This document shows positions 11,349-22,020 of a DNA stretch of 64,000 nucleotides, one piece after another; position 1 is the stretch's first letter, and every line of letters begins with the position of its first letter. Source of the stretch: Siderastrea siderea (lineage: Eukaryota; Cnidaria; Anthozoa; Scleractinia; Rhizangiidae); the NCBI GenBank assembly GCA_964030785.1, contig OZ034968.1, positions 43,277,186-43,341,185 on the forward strand. Reading direction: 5' to 3'. A model generated the notes under the pieces. It was not told the DNA's origin and searched no databases. It worked only from the letters and a program-made list of their open reading frames with translations. The position numbers were made by a program, and so were the translations under genes.

Positions 11349-14264
11349 TTCTCGTTATGTTATTATTTTAAAGAGACGAAATGCTTTTGTCGCTCCGACA
11401 CCTCGAAGGCACTAATGTCTTTGGACTGCAAAATTTGAGCATAACTGTAATCATGTTAAGTGCAGGTGAGGCAAAGGAAACTCTTTGGCCAAAGCTGTGG
11501 GTACAAAACTGAACTGGTAGGTTTTGCTTCATGGCCAGATTTCAACTTACCGGAAGGTTGTCCCGAGGTTGACACTGATGGTAAACCAGCATTTGGTGAA
11601 TGAACGTCCTCTCCATCGGTGTCACTATCCTCGGAGGGGAGTAAACCAAATTGAGTAAACCAAATTGGGGTTAACTATAAAATGAGTGACAGTGTGAGAG
11701 CAATCCAGTAGCACGCGACACTAACAAATGACTAACGAAAAGTGAAATATGCTGAGCGACAATCTGATACTAGTATAATGTTCCATTGCACAATTAATCC
11801 ATTTGAGCACCTGCATGCCCAAGGGGGGTACAAAGGGAGTAGTTTCCAGGATGTTACAGTAGAGATCAGCATCTGTGATGTCACTAAAGACCCAACTCTA
11901 TGTGGCACCGTGTCTACTGATCCCTGCCCAGACATGGATCTTAAGGTGGCTTACTACAATTTTCAGTAGATAAAAGAAATTATTTAAATGCGAAGAAAAA
12001 CGCATAAAGCATCTATCTTTGAGATTGTCTGTTAATATAGCTGCGATAATAGGTGATTTTACCTAAAATATTTTTGAAAAGCTCGAAAATACAAAAAATA
12101 AGAAGGCCATTTACTCTGGAGGGACTGGAAACTTGGAAACTAGGCCTTTTAAGGGTTTTCAGGCTCAAAACCTAGCCATACGACTGTACCTCCCAATTTC
12201 ACGATTTGGTAAGTAGTCATAAATAAACATTTCTGCAAAGGAAAACCAAAATCTGTAAGATATTTGAAAATCTCTCTTACAGATTTCTATCGATAATTGT
12301 CTGTGGTTCATTTTATGGTGTATTTTGCCAGTTCACAAAATTTGGATGTAGATTGTACGGCTAGTTTTTCGGCTATTTGGGGATGAAAAGTCTTTTTTCT
12401 GACCATCGATAGTAGAGGCACTGTACATGCGCTTGTTTCAGTGGAGACCCTTTTAGACCAAGTGCGTGTGCAGCATGTTGCTCATGAGCTTGAATGCAAA
12501 CACAACTGAACTTTGCTGAGCTTAACGAGTTCGAGTTAGTCTTGAATCCCTGCATAAAGATTAAAACAGCAGTACCTAAATATGATGCTTTACTATTTAT
12601 TCAACATTTGTTTGTTTCTGCTATCGTGTGGCATGACACCTGAGAACCACAACAAAATTTGATTTGTGACATTTTTAACAGCTCATCTCTGACATCATAG
12701 CTGTGGTTTCAATTAGTTTACCATTTTTGTAATGTTACTGGGCACTTTGTTCCTCGTGGTGAAATTGTTTTGAAACATGAAGGTGGATTTGTTAACAAAG
12801 CAGCGACTCCTCGTGGTCCCTGTCACTCATACAAATTTCTCAAAGCTTTGAGCATCAGACCACTGTCAGCAAGCTTTTCTACCAGGGATTTCTTACAGAC
12901 TTCCTGAAAGGTCAGGAGTCACTCGTGGGCCTTTTCAAGGTGTTGTATGTGGATCTGGGTGGCAGACTAGTTGACTGTTTGGGCGTCTTTGACAAGATTT
13001 TCTGTCATTGGTGCCAGTTTCAATTGGAACAGAATTTTGTAAAGAGTCATGACATAAGTGAGACCCTCATGAGTATTCCCAAATTCACTTTGAAATAGAT
13101 GTCTGTAAATATCTCAAAGGTTTTCCTTGTTAATGGTGCCATCGTTGTGTTGAAGATGTTCGTTTTTTGCGTTGATGAGAGGCCTTGCCGAGGTTTTGGC
13201 GGGCTGCAAGTCCAATTCTTGAAACTGTGATCGGACTTGTTCTCCATTGTGGTTTATACTTCTTGTGAGTAATGGCGTGTCCAAAACATTGGTGTCGAGT
13301 CCCACAAAAACATTTCACTAGTTTAGGGTGTGTCACATTTCCAACTTTTTTCGATGATAGATTTCAACAAAGCGGCAAAACCTTGTGAGCATTCGACCAA
13401 AACTCTGTTTCTATCTGAATTCCATTTCTGTGCAGGATACGTTCATGTCCAAATGATGTTATGTACAATTTGTTGACTTTGCTTGCATGTTCATTCATAC
13501 GAGTCACCAGTGTTGTGGCATATTGCATGCCTAGGACCTAGGATTGAGAAAGGCACATTTGATGGAATCTCTGTTACCTTTTCAGTGGTGAACCTGCAGG
13601 AAGATCGCTCCCCTAAAAAAAGTTGACACTACACTTGTGCATCTCCTGTCGCATTTTCTTCATCTGATTTCAGGAGTTTGTTCATTTGTTCGTGTATCTC
13701 TGGGGAGATAACATATCCTTGCCCTGTGTTTGCCACAGTTTTCACAAGGGCTGACGAGGTGCGCTTTTCATTGAAAAATTCAGTAAATCTTTTTTTCTTT
13801 CCATTCAGGATTGGTTCGAGAGCACCTTCCCTTTAGTACAGGAGATTTGCCAGTCGTACGTGGTCCTCGCAGGGCGTGTATTTCTTTTAATCTTTGCATT
13901 CACATTCTCTGTGATACGTTAATTTTGAAGGGCCACTTGCCTAACATCTGTTGAAGATACAACGTCGTTGTCAGTGCATTACCTGCTAGTCTTCCTTAGA
14001 GATGGACAAGTTAAGCCAACTAACTGGCCCAGTTCTCTGACACTCATTTCGCAGAACTCTTTCCCGTGTACATCTGTGTCCATCTGTGTGCTTTCATGTA
14101 AAGTAATGAATTTGTAATTGTTTTTGAATGCATTATTTTTTTAGTTTTTCCTGTCTCTGCACAAATGGTCATTTGTGACAGTCGCAGTTTCCTGTACCTT
14201 TCCATCAATTTGTTTCCACACAATAAGGAAAACCAGAGCTATAAATCAAAAACAGGTAACTCCT
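11349..14264. other. Long stretch with decayed coding-like patches
   Basis: No intact gene. On the minus strand 13610-13810 one frame reads as a plausible lysine/glutamate-rich protein (for example RTSSALVKTVANTGQGYVIS), and around 13110-13340 overlapping frames are open, which suggests an old coding element in pieces. I cannot name it. The region 11640-12560 holds only short frames and AT-rich DNA. Confidence 0.35.
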
Positions 14265-14389
14265 GATACCATATTTACTCGTGTATAATGCGCACCCTGA
14301 TTTTTGGGACATTTTTCTTTGAAAAAAAGTTTTTATTAAAAAACCACTGAATCAAAAACTCGAGTCAGCTCTAGACAAACATGCATGCT

Positions 14390-14700
14390 CCATTTCAACA
14401 GTTTAATTACCTAAAGCTTGCAAAGTGATTATTTACATTTTCGTAGCGAGCAATACTTAAACTTAAACACAAAGGGATTATTTACAGTAGTAAAAGTTTC
14501 GAAGCGAGCGATACCTGAAAGCTTTAATACAAAGGAATTATATACATATATACATGTTGAAAGTTTCGAAGCGAGCGATGCTTAAAGACTACAAAGTGAT
14601 TGTTTACACAGTAAAAGTTTCGAAGCGACCGAAGCAACAAGCGAGCATTACTAAACTAGGAGTTATTTACATATCAAAATTTTGAAGCGAGCGATGGAAA
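14390..14700. repeat. Subterminal ~60-80-bp repeats in the pogo-like element
   Basis: Four to five degenerate units, each with the phrase AAGTTTCGAAGCGAGCGA and a following 'TATTTACA' word. Subterminal repeats are transposase-binding sites in some DNA transposons; here that role is inference. Confidence 0.7.
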
Positions 14701-14722
14701 ACTCTTCTAAATCAGTCATTAT

Positions 14723-15954
14723 TTACAGTAGTTTCGTAAGCTTAAGTTGTAATGATGAACTGTCAAACACAAGATCGTTCTCTGAACCATCAAGAGAATT
14801 TGTGATTCCGCACTTTAAGAATGACCTTGCGACCATTTCTCGTGGAATCTCCCGCCACGCCTCGCCGATCCATTGACACATTAGTTCCTCGGATGGCTTC
14901 TTTTGCCTTCCAGTAGCTGTCAGTTCATGGATTGCTTCTACCATCCAGGTCATCCACCCCTGCTTGAGCTGTCCTTAAAAGGTTTATTTAAACAAACGTC
15001 TAAAGACTGCAGAACAGAAGTAAGCCCACCAGGTATTACTGCCAAATCCGTGTTCTCTGCTTTCAGTGATCGCTTCACTTGCTCTGTCTTGTGTGCTTCG
15101 AAGGAATCAAACACGAGTAGACTCCTTCGCCGACTAAGGCCTCCAATACGAGCATGCCAGACTTTTTCGATCCAAATTTTCATGATTTCACTGTCCATCC
15201 AGCCTTTTTCTTGAACAGTTACCACGACGCCATGCTTGTTTTGGATCTTTGGCATGGTCTTACGTTTGAAAATGACCAGCAGTTTCAGTTTGGAGCCATC
15301 TCCTGCGCATGCCAGGACAACGGTCAGGCGATTCTTTTCATTGCCAGTGGTTCGGATCTTCACTGTTTTGTCGCCAACTGCGTTGATGGTTTGATTTGAC
15401 GGTATGTCAAATTGGACTGGAACCTCGTCCATGTTTCCTACGAGATGAAGGGGATAGTTGTGGGCCCGACACTGCCTGATAACATATTGATGAAACTGTA
15501 CAATTTTTTCCTCGTAGTCAGGTGGAAGATGTTGGGCAAGCGTGGTTTTCTGTCGCAGTGACAAGCCGTTTCTCTTCATGAAACTTTGGCACCAGTGGTT
15601 GGAAGCCTTGAACTGACCGGCAGGGATGTCATACTGCGGATCTTTTGAAAGTTCTATCGCTTTAAGTCTGATCATGGTCGGCAAAATTGCCAGTCCATTG
15701 TTCCGTTTCTCCGTGATCCAAACCATCACATCTTGCTCGAGACGAGGCGAAGCCGCTTTCCTTCCACGATTTGCACGTTGAAGTCGCAGCATTTTCTCCA
15801 GGTTTTCCTTACTTCTTCGCCAAAGACGAATATTAGTCTCAGCAATTCGAAATTTTCGCTGGGCTGAACAATTTCCGTGCTGTTCTGCAAATTGTATCAC
15901 TTTCAACTGCTCTGCCGTGGTGTAACTTTGTCGCTTTGTGTTTGCTGCTGCCAT
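14723..15954 (-). pseudogene. pogo/Tigger-like transposase (DDE_1), one frameshift
   Basis: Nearly complete transposase. The likely start is the ATG at 15954 (MAAANTKRQSY...), although the frame is open to 16044. Order: an N-terminal psq/HTH segment (residues ~10-50, with QLKVIQFAEQHGN), a CENP-B/Tc5-type second HTH (~75-140), then a DDE_1 catalytic domain with D in NMDEVPVQF, D in LLVFDSFEAH and D in QSLDVCLNKPF. At about 14970, just after the third Asp motif, the frame shifts; the C-terminal part continues in another frame to 14723 (ending around DLVFDSSS...). All three candidate catalytic acids are still encoded, so loss of function rests on the shift. It encodes a cut-and-paste transposase. 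Confidence 0.85.
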
Positions 15955-16044
15955 GATGGACTGCTCGTAAGTTTTACTACAGTGAGTGTAATTTCTTGAC
16001 AATGACAAAGCTTTTATGAAGATCTTGAGTAATTGTTTCACCAT

Positions 16045-17065
16045 CTTTTACCATAGACTCAAGTTTAAATAATTGACTTTGTACTATTGCCTCATTCTGG
16101 TGGTAGTCCATCGAATAGTTAAACAACTAAACAAGTAGTGAGTGCTGTAGTCTCTGAGGAAGAGATAGAAATCTTGAAACGTGAAACGAATGTTTCTGTT
16201 TCTTATGGTGCTATCATTTACTTAGAAATTTTCTAACACCAATCAGTGCCAAAGGATTGTGCACAGGAATTTTGTAATCTCTGCTGGTTTTAAAACGAGT
16301 TATCAACTTCCTGATAACTCAAACTTGGTATTTGCTAACATCATGGTAAACATACAATGGTGACTTAATCATCTAGAACACTATGTTCTGTTGTCATGGT
16401 TACTGGATGCCGGAACTGGTCCTGCTGATGTCGGGGCTAAAAGGGTTAAGCATTTTTGTTGGTTCTTGTTCAAGATTTTCGCATGTTGATACTTTGAGAA
16501 AGCTACACTGGAAAAACCTGTTGACATGCAGCAGTTCTTGTCAAAGACAAATTGTTGTTAGGTTTCTGTTTGACTTTTCTAGCTAACAATCATTAATAAT
16601 CATATTATCTTAAACGAAGCTAAATGGGACAAAGTAAAGAAAAGAGATCTCAAAGGAAAACAGCGAAATTTCAACCTAGAAGTAGAGGAGAAAAGACTAA
16701 TTTGCGGCTGAGCCGTGTTACAAAATCAATTCGACAAAAACAAGGCAGCAAAGTTTGGTCAGCAAGAGCACAGGAGTAGTTACTTTCCTTTTTCGGAGAA
16801 TAAACAGGCCTTGTATCCATTGCTGTTTATCCTTTCACTTTACAACGGTTAGTGAGAGAAAGGTTTCTTTTTAAAGAGTAAAATGATTCACCTCAAAAGT
16901 TCAGGTTTCCATGGATTCTGGAGCAGGCAGAATCGCATTGTGCGTGGGCAAGATGGAAAAATTTCGCCTACTTCCGGAACTAATCAGACTGCAGGATTTG
17001 AAGAATTCCACCTGCTCTTGCACTGAGAAAAAAAAAAATATTTCATCCTGTCTCTCTGTATGTCT
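16045..17065. other. Intergenic, nothing recognised
   Basis: AT-rich DNA with short frames only. A lysine-rich patch near 16620-16780 is open briefly on plus but shows no domain. Confidence 0.35.
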
Positions 17066-17170
17066 TATGGTTGTGTTCTCTGCTGTTTGGTAGTCTGTCC
17101 CATCCAGTTATAGGAGGGGTGAGGTTCGATATTGCTCTTGACCAATGTTTAAAGTATAATCTCCTACAAG
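17066..17170. repeat. Dispersed ~103-bp repeat, copy 2
   Basis: Direct-orientation partner of 9309-9412, separated by 7.7 kb. Flanking DNA of the two copies does not match, so this is not a segmental duplication. Confidence 0.75.
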
Positions 17171-18009
17171 TCAAAATCTCCTATTTCATTTATTTATTTT
17201 ATTTATTTAAATTAGCGGTAGTTACATGTAGTAAACAAAGTGAAGAGACTAAATAGAAGGCAACACATCCCTGGCTTTGGTATGCACTCCATACAATATT
17301 ATTGCTCAATAAAAAGACTGCAAAAATTGTGCCGACAGATTAAAGGTGAAATCACAGACAGCTTATGATAATCATCCAGCAAGTTTACCATGAGGCAGTC
17401 ATGCTGAAGAACAAAAAATATTTTGTTGATTTTTATAGGTCTTAAAATATCATGATACTGGACTACCCATGGCTAAATTACCGGTGCATATGTTTCCTTG
17501 TTATTGCATGTGGTAGCAATCATTTTTGGGGTATGTACCTACTGTAGTCGCTTAGAAACATATTCCTTGTGGTCCTTGGACATGGTTTTCTTCATATTCC
17601 TTACTGTCCTTGGGTTAACTGAGTGCCCTGAAACTGGTCCTGTAAAAGCAGTCCTCTAAATGACAAACTCCACTGTCTTTTTGAAGCTGACATGTCTTCT
17701 GTGATCTGAAATTTTCATTTTTTTGCCAGCCTTTTAACTGACTGTTGTATAGTAAATTACCTGCCTTTGGCAAGTTTCCAAATAAATAACTAGACTACGA
17801 GTAGTCTCTTTCTGCTCAGGGATAGTCGAGGAAAATGAACAAGCAAGCAAGCGTGAAATCGCCTGCCGCATTGAAATGTGACGCACATGTCGAGCCACGT
17901 GCATGTGTCATAAGCCACAAAAAGAGAGACTACAGACCAAGCCACAATGGTTGACCCTTCATGGCCGAGAGATTTTTAAGTGTCAATTTCATATCATCTT
18001 TCAAGCCAC
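17171..18009. other. Intergenic, nothing recognised
   Basis: AT-rich DNA with a short TTTATTTATT stretch near 17190-17210. No gene, RNA or structured repeat supported. Confidence 0.35.
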
Positions 18010-19118
18010 TTAACCCATTGACTCCTACACCGGCCAAAACCGGCCGTGCCGTGCGCTATTCCACGTGGAGGACGCTTTACCCCCTACCTCCCCTACTAGG
18101 TACTTTTTTGCCCTCTGAAGCTGTCAATTGTTTAGGAGACATATAAACCAATCAGAAACTGTCTTCTGTGCATATATTTATGAGTTTTAGGGGGTATGGG
18201 AAAGGCGGCTTTTTAACCGACCGCATGGAGTTTGCAAATGAAGATGATGGCTGTGCGCGCGGATCGGTCCTTGATTTTCAAGATGTATTTTTCTGCTCTG
18301 AAAATTAAGATAGTTCAGTTTTGACGTTCAAAATGGAAAGAAATCATCCTGAAGAATAACTGAACTTCAAAAAAGAGGACATGGAGGTCTTTAAAGCGAC
18401 GAAAAGCTGTTTCACGTTGAGATTCCTTCGATTTGCAAGAGACAACCTAAAGTTTGCTCAAAAATTTTAACTGAACCGCGAACTTCAAATCGATTTTAGA
18501 AGACCTGGAAAAACACTACAGTACGGTAGATGTTGTTTTTGAATGTTGATTTGCTTTTTAAAAATTGTTTAACTGATTGTTGGCTCCAGGTTCGTATAAT
18601 TTTTGTAATTTTGTTTGCAAAGCCGTGCAATGGCTGATCAAGCCACGTACATAAACACAGCTGTGGTGTCTGCAAAATTACATGCGCACGCAAGAAAATC
18701 GAAAGTTTTTTGCTTCTGGAAGCCAATGTATTGTTTTATCTGAATAAAATTTTTGGCTAGAAAAGCCTGTAGTCGACTTTTCTGCCTTTTAATTGATAGT
18801 TGAGTTCAGGAAGCAGTATTTTGTAAACACTGATAATTTGCATAACCGGGTTGAAATTCGAGATGCGAGCGGCTTTCGTCACCGTGCAGAAAATTTCAGC
18901 AATTTTCATCTTCAAGGTTGTTTTCTGGCTAATAAATGTACGCAACCATAGTTTTTTACATCAGAATAGATTTATTTGACTATTCCAGTGTAAAAAGAAG
19001 TTAATTTGGGAAGCCTACAAAGTTTAGTTCTCTACTGCGCATTTAGGTATTTTTTCTACTCTTGACAAATTTTAATTTAGGCGGAACACACGAAAACACG
19101 CAGGAGTCAATGGGTTAA
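18010..19118. mobile_element. Non-autonomous piggyBac-like MITE, 1.1 kb
   Basis: Bounded by a perfect 17-bp inverted repeat: TTAACCCATTGACTCCT at 18010-18026 and AGGAGTCAATGGGTTAA at 19102-19118. The outermost TTAA on both sides followed by CCC/GGG is the hallmark of piggyBac insertion (TTAA duplication, termini starting CCC). The interior has only short frames and no transposase, so it would depend on an enzyme in trans. Family assignment rests on termini alone. Confidence 0.75.
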
Positions 19119-19284
19119 GCATGTCCAATAGAATTGCTCTTCTTATCTTTCTGTCACTTTGTCATATCATTGCTAAACCACAGGACATGTTGCCTCGAAG
19201 TAAACACGAGGAAAAACGTGCTTATTGCTGTTCTTTGTGAGAGGGATTGCAAATTTAAGGCCAAAGAAAGCTGTAGGAAGACCA

Positions 19285-19476
19285 GGGGCCCATTTCTCAA
19301 AAGTCCCAATAACTTTTCGGGCCCCGAAAGCTATTTTGTGTGTGCAATGTTTACATCAAAGACTCAAATTTTGTTTGTTTTGAAAGCTGTTAAAAATTCT
19401 AACAGTTGATTGAACAAATTGGACCGATATGGCTACAGACCCGAAAAGTTATCAGGACTTTAGAGAAAGGGGCCCC
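19285..19476. mobile_element. Small fold-back MITE (192 bp)
   Basis: Left end GGGGCCCATTTCTCAAAAGT and the reverse complement of the right end (GGGGCCCCTTTCTCTAAAGT) match for about 40 bp, including the inner AACTTTTCGGG words. The interior is short and non-coding. The whole would fold into a hairpin. Transposon superfamily not assignable. Confidence 0.7.
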
Positions 19477-20542
19477 AGGTTAAAAGCCCTCTGTTAGCGA
19501 TTTTATTATTCGGGTGGCAGAACTGAATATCATTTTAAACTTTCCTTCTGAAATGTCTTTCGATCACCCCTGGTTATCTGCTTTCAATTGTATGACGACA
19601 TCATGTCCTAAATGCATTTCAAGGAATTTGACTAGGAAAGGCATGCTTGTAAAGTAATTGCGTCGATAATCTCACTAGTGTCGAAAAGTCCCGAGGGAGT
19701 GTTGACAGATCTCCAAGAAAGAGCCAATGACAATTCTGCATTGTGAAAGCAGCGCATAATTTAACCACTGTGGTTTAGTCTGTAGTTTCTCTTTCCAACT
19801 GACGACACTAGGGTATCAACACGCACGTCAAGTTTCAATGACGCAGGCGATTTTTGCACCTGTTTGCTTGTTCGTTTCCCTTGACTATCCCTGAGCGGAA
19901 AGAGAAATTGCTCGTAGTTTAAAAAACATAGTGTGATCCTGTATCCAGAAATCGTGAAAACACTGTCGTGGTGTATTGGTGTAATGACTGCCAGTATCAA
20001 TATCAGAAAGGAGACAGAATTCTCAAGGGCCATTTTTTCGTCGGAGAAAACATCCATGACAATTGATGAAAAATAGACAGCCATTGTATATGCTGCCACT
20101 GTTTGCATGAACTGTCAGTCAAAAAAGGAGACGAAAGCTTATTTACAAGCCCTCTTTACAAGAAAATAAAGAGATTATTGCCTCATTGTGACATTATGTT
20201 GTTTAAAACTTTTTCTTTTTTGCACTGTTTTTTTTTGGTAATTTCATGAGAGAAACAAAAATGTGCCAACCACAAGGGATTGTGGGTAATGTTAATGTTA
20301 TATTTACGGTTATTGATTTGTGTGAGCATTTAGATCAAAATTCAAGTCAAAAAGTGATTAAAAGTAAAAAATGAAATAAATGAACCATTTTTGTGCCATG
20401 TTACAACAAATGGCTAGGTGACTGCTGCTCGCCATAATGGTGATGATAATAATGACCTAACAATAGTGAAACAACACTTACTAATGAGAAACATGCCGAA
20501 TAAGGAGAAACTAGTGCCTAATAATAAGACAATTATGCCTAA
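19477..20542. other. Intergenic DNA left of the tRNA-like array
   Basis: Contains short frames only. Near its right end a ~80-bp segment is duplicated (CCTAACAATAGTGAAACA at about 20456 and 20538), directly preceding the tRNA-like array. Confidence 0.4.
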
Positions 20543-20633
20543 CAATAGTGAAACAGAAAGAATTATATGTAGAACATCGCAGTGAAGGTGTTTCAACCTA
20601 AGCGGTTGAAAAGAAGAAACCTGAAAAAATTCA

Positions 20634-20706
20634 GGCTTGAACGGGAATCGAACCCATGACCTCTGCGATACCGATGCAGCGCTCTAACCAACTGAGCTAT
20701 CAAGCC
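20634..20706 (-). tRNA. tRNA-like gene, unit 1 (anticodon position GGT, Thr by position; atypical loop)
   Basis: The 73-nt sequence folds as a full cloverleaf: perfect 7-bp acceptor stem GGCTTGA/TCAAGCC, perfect D stem GCTC/GAGC, T stem ATGGG/CCCGT with the loop TTCGATT, and internal Pol III A box (TAGCTCAGTTGG) and B box (GGTTCGATTCC). The anticodon loop is TCGGTAT, giving GGT at 34-36 (Thr), but position 33 is C instead of the near-invariant U and pair 31-39 is an A-C mismatch. No intron; CCA not encoded, as expected in eukaryotes. A T6 run lies a few bases downstream. It is likely transcribed by Pol III; whether it works in translation or is a tRNA-derived repeat is open. Confidence 0.7.
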
Positions 20707-20882
20707 AACTGGGAGCTGGTCAATTGAGAGTTCGTATTTATCCCGTAGATGGAGAATAAATGAACATGAATATATGAAATTCATATATTTAAACTGCGGA
20801 TAAAGATAGAATTATATGTAGAACATCGCAGTGAAGGTGTTTCAACCTAAGCGGTTGAAAAGAAGAAACCTGAAAAAATTCA

Positions 20883-20955
20883 GGCTTGAACGGGAATCGA
20901 ACCCATGACCTCTGCGATACCGATGCAGCGCTCTAACCAACTGAGCTATCAAGCC
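20883..20955 (-). tRNA. tRNA-like gene, unit 2
   Basis: Same sequence as unit 1, 249 bp further on; same boxes, C33 and A-C mismatch. Confidence 0.7.
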
Positions 20956-21131
20956 AACTGGGAGCTGGTCAATTGAGAGTTCGTATTTATCCCGTAGATG
21001 GAGAATAAATGAACATGAATATATGAAATTCATATATTTAAACTGCGGATAAAGATAGAATTATATGTAGAACATCGCAGTGAAGGTGTTTCAACCTAAG
21101 CGGTTGAAAAGAAGAAACCTGAAAAAATTCA

Positions 21132-21204
21132 GGCTTGAACGGGAATCGAACCCATGACCTCTGCGATACCGATGCAGCGCTCTAACCAACTGAGCTATCA
21201 AGCC
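21132..21204 (-). tRNA. tRNA-like gene, unit 3
   Basis: Same sequence as unit 1. Confidence 0.7.
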
Positions 21205-21380
21205 AACTGGGAGCTGGTCAATTGAGAGTTCGTATTTATCCCGTAGATGGAGAATAAATGAACATGAATATATGAAATTCATATATTTAAACTGCGGATA
21301 AAGATAGAATTATATGTAGAACATCGCAGTGAAGGTGTTTCAACCTAAGCGGTTGAAAAGAAGAAACCTGAAAAAATTCA

Positions 21381-21453
21381 GGCTTGAACGGGAATCGAAC
21401 CCATGACCTCTGCGATACCGATGCAGCGCTCTAACCAACTGAGCTATCAAGCC
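21381..21453 (-). tRNA. tRNA-like gene, unit 4
   Basis: Same sequence as unit 1. Confidence 0.7.
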
Positions 21454-21629
21454 AACTGGGAGCTGGTCAATTGAGAGTTCGTATTTATCCCGTAGATGGA
21501 GAATAAATGAACATGAATATATGAAATTCATATATTTAAACTGCGGATAAAGATAGAATTATATGTAGAACATCGCAGTGAAGGTGTTTCAACCTAAGCG
21601 GTTGAAAAGAAGAAACCTGAAAAAATTCA

Positions 21630-21702
21630 GGCTTGAACGGGAATCGAACCCATGACCTCTGCGATACCGATGCAGCGCTCTAACCAACTGAGCTATCAAG
21701 CC
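21630..21702 (-). tRNA. tRNA-like gene, unit 5
   Basis: Same sequence as unit 1; the last complete copy before the array breaks and inverts. Confidence 0.7.
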
Positions 21703-21873
21703 AACTGGGAGCTGGTCAATTGAGAGTTCGTATTTATCCCGTAGATGGAGAATAAATGAACATGAATATATGAAATTCATATATTTAAACTGCGGATAAA
21801 GATAGAATTATATGTAGAACATCGCAGTGAAGGTGTTTCAACCTAAGCGGTTGAAACAGGTCTTCATGGTCTT

Positions 21874-22020
21874 CATGGGTTCGATTCCCGTTCAAGCCTG
21901 AATTTTTTCAGGTTTCTTCTTTTCAACCGCTTAGGTTGAAACACCTTCACTGCGATGTTCTACATATAATTCTATCTTTATCCGCAGTTTAAATATATGA
22001 ATTTCATATATTCATGTTCA
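21874..22020 (+). repeat. Inverted partial copy of the 249-bp unit
   Basis: Reverse complement of the unit from the T-arm of the tRNA-like gene (CATGGGTTCGATTCCCG) through the spacer to CATATATTCATGTTCA. With the partial unit 21804-21856 it forms a long hairpin. The 17 bp between (21857-21873) belong to neither arm. Confidence 0.9.

Larger units (their letters stand above)
14265..16044 (-). mobile_element. pogo/Tigger-like Tc1-mariner element (degenerate)
   Basis: Groups the transposase relic at 14723-15954, a subterminal repeat array at about 14390-14700, and a terminal-repeat-like sequence at about 14270-14325 (TACTCGTGTATAATGCGCAC followed by CCTGATTTTTGGGAC) of the kind seen at Tigger ends. 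No matching inverted repeat is visible on the right side, so that end is either lost or too diverged. The right limit given is simply the end of the open frame. Confidence 0.65.
20559..21856 (-). repeat. Tandem array, 249-bp unit x5 plus a partial unit, each with a tRNA-like gene
   Basis: Unit starts are at 20559, 20808, 21057, 21306 and 21555, each exactly 249 bp apart, with a sixth unit broken off after 53 bp (21804-21856). The units appear identical. Each has, on the minus strand, a tRNA-like sequence, a T6 run just after it (likely Pol III terminator) and an AT-rich spacer. Identity this high implies very recent amplification or gene conversion. Confidence 0.95.

Noticed and set aside
11732..11969. 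Paired short frames on both strands at 11.73-11.97 kb
   Set aside because: No domain, no splice support and no repeat relation; likely chance.
20593..21780. Five identical 63-codon frames in the 249-bp array
   Set aside because: Each frame runs through the tRNA-like gene and its spacer; the repeats are explained by the RNA gene, not a protein.
20559..21856. Regular repeats considered as a CRISPR array
   Set aside because: The whole 249-bp unit is identical, with no variable spacers, and the genome is eukaryotic.
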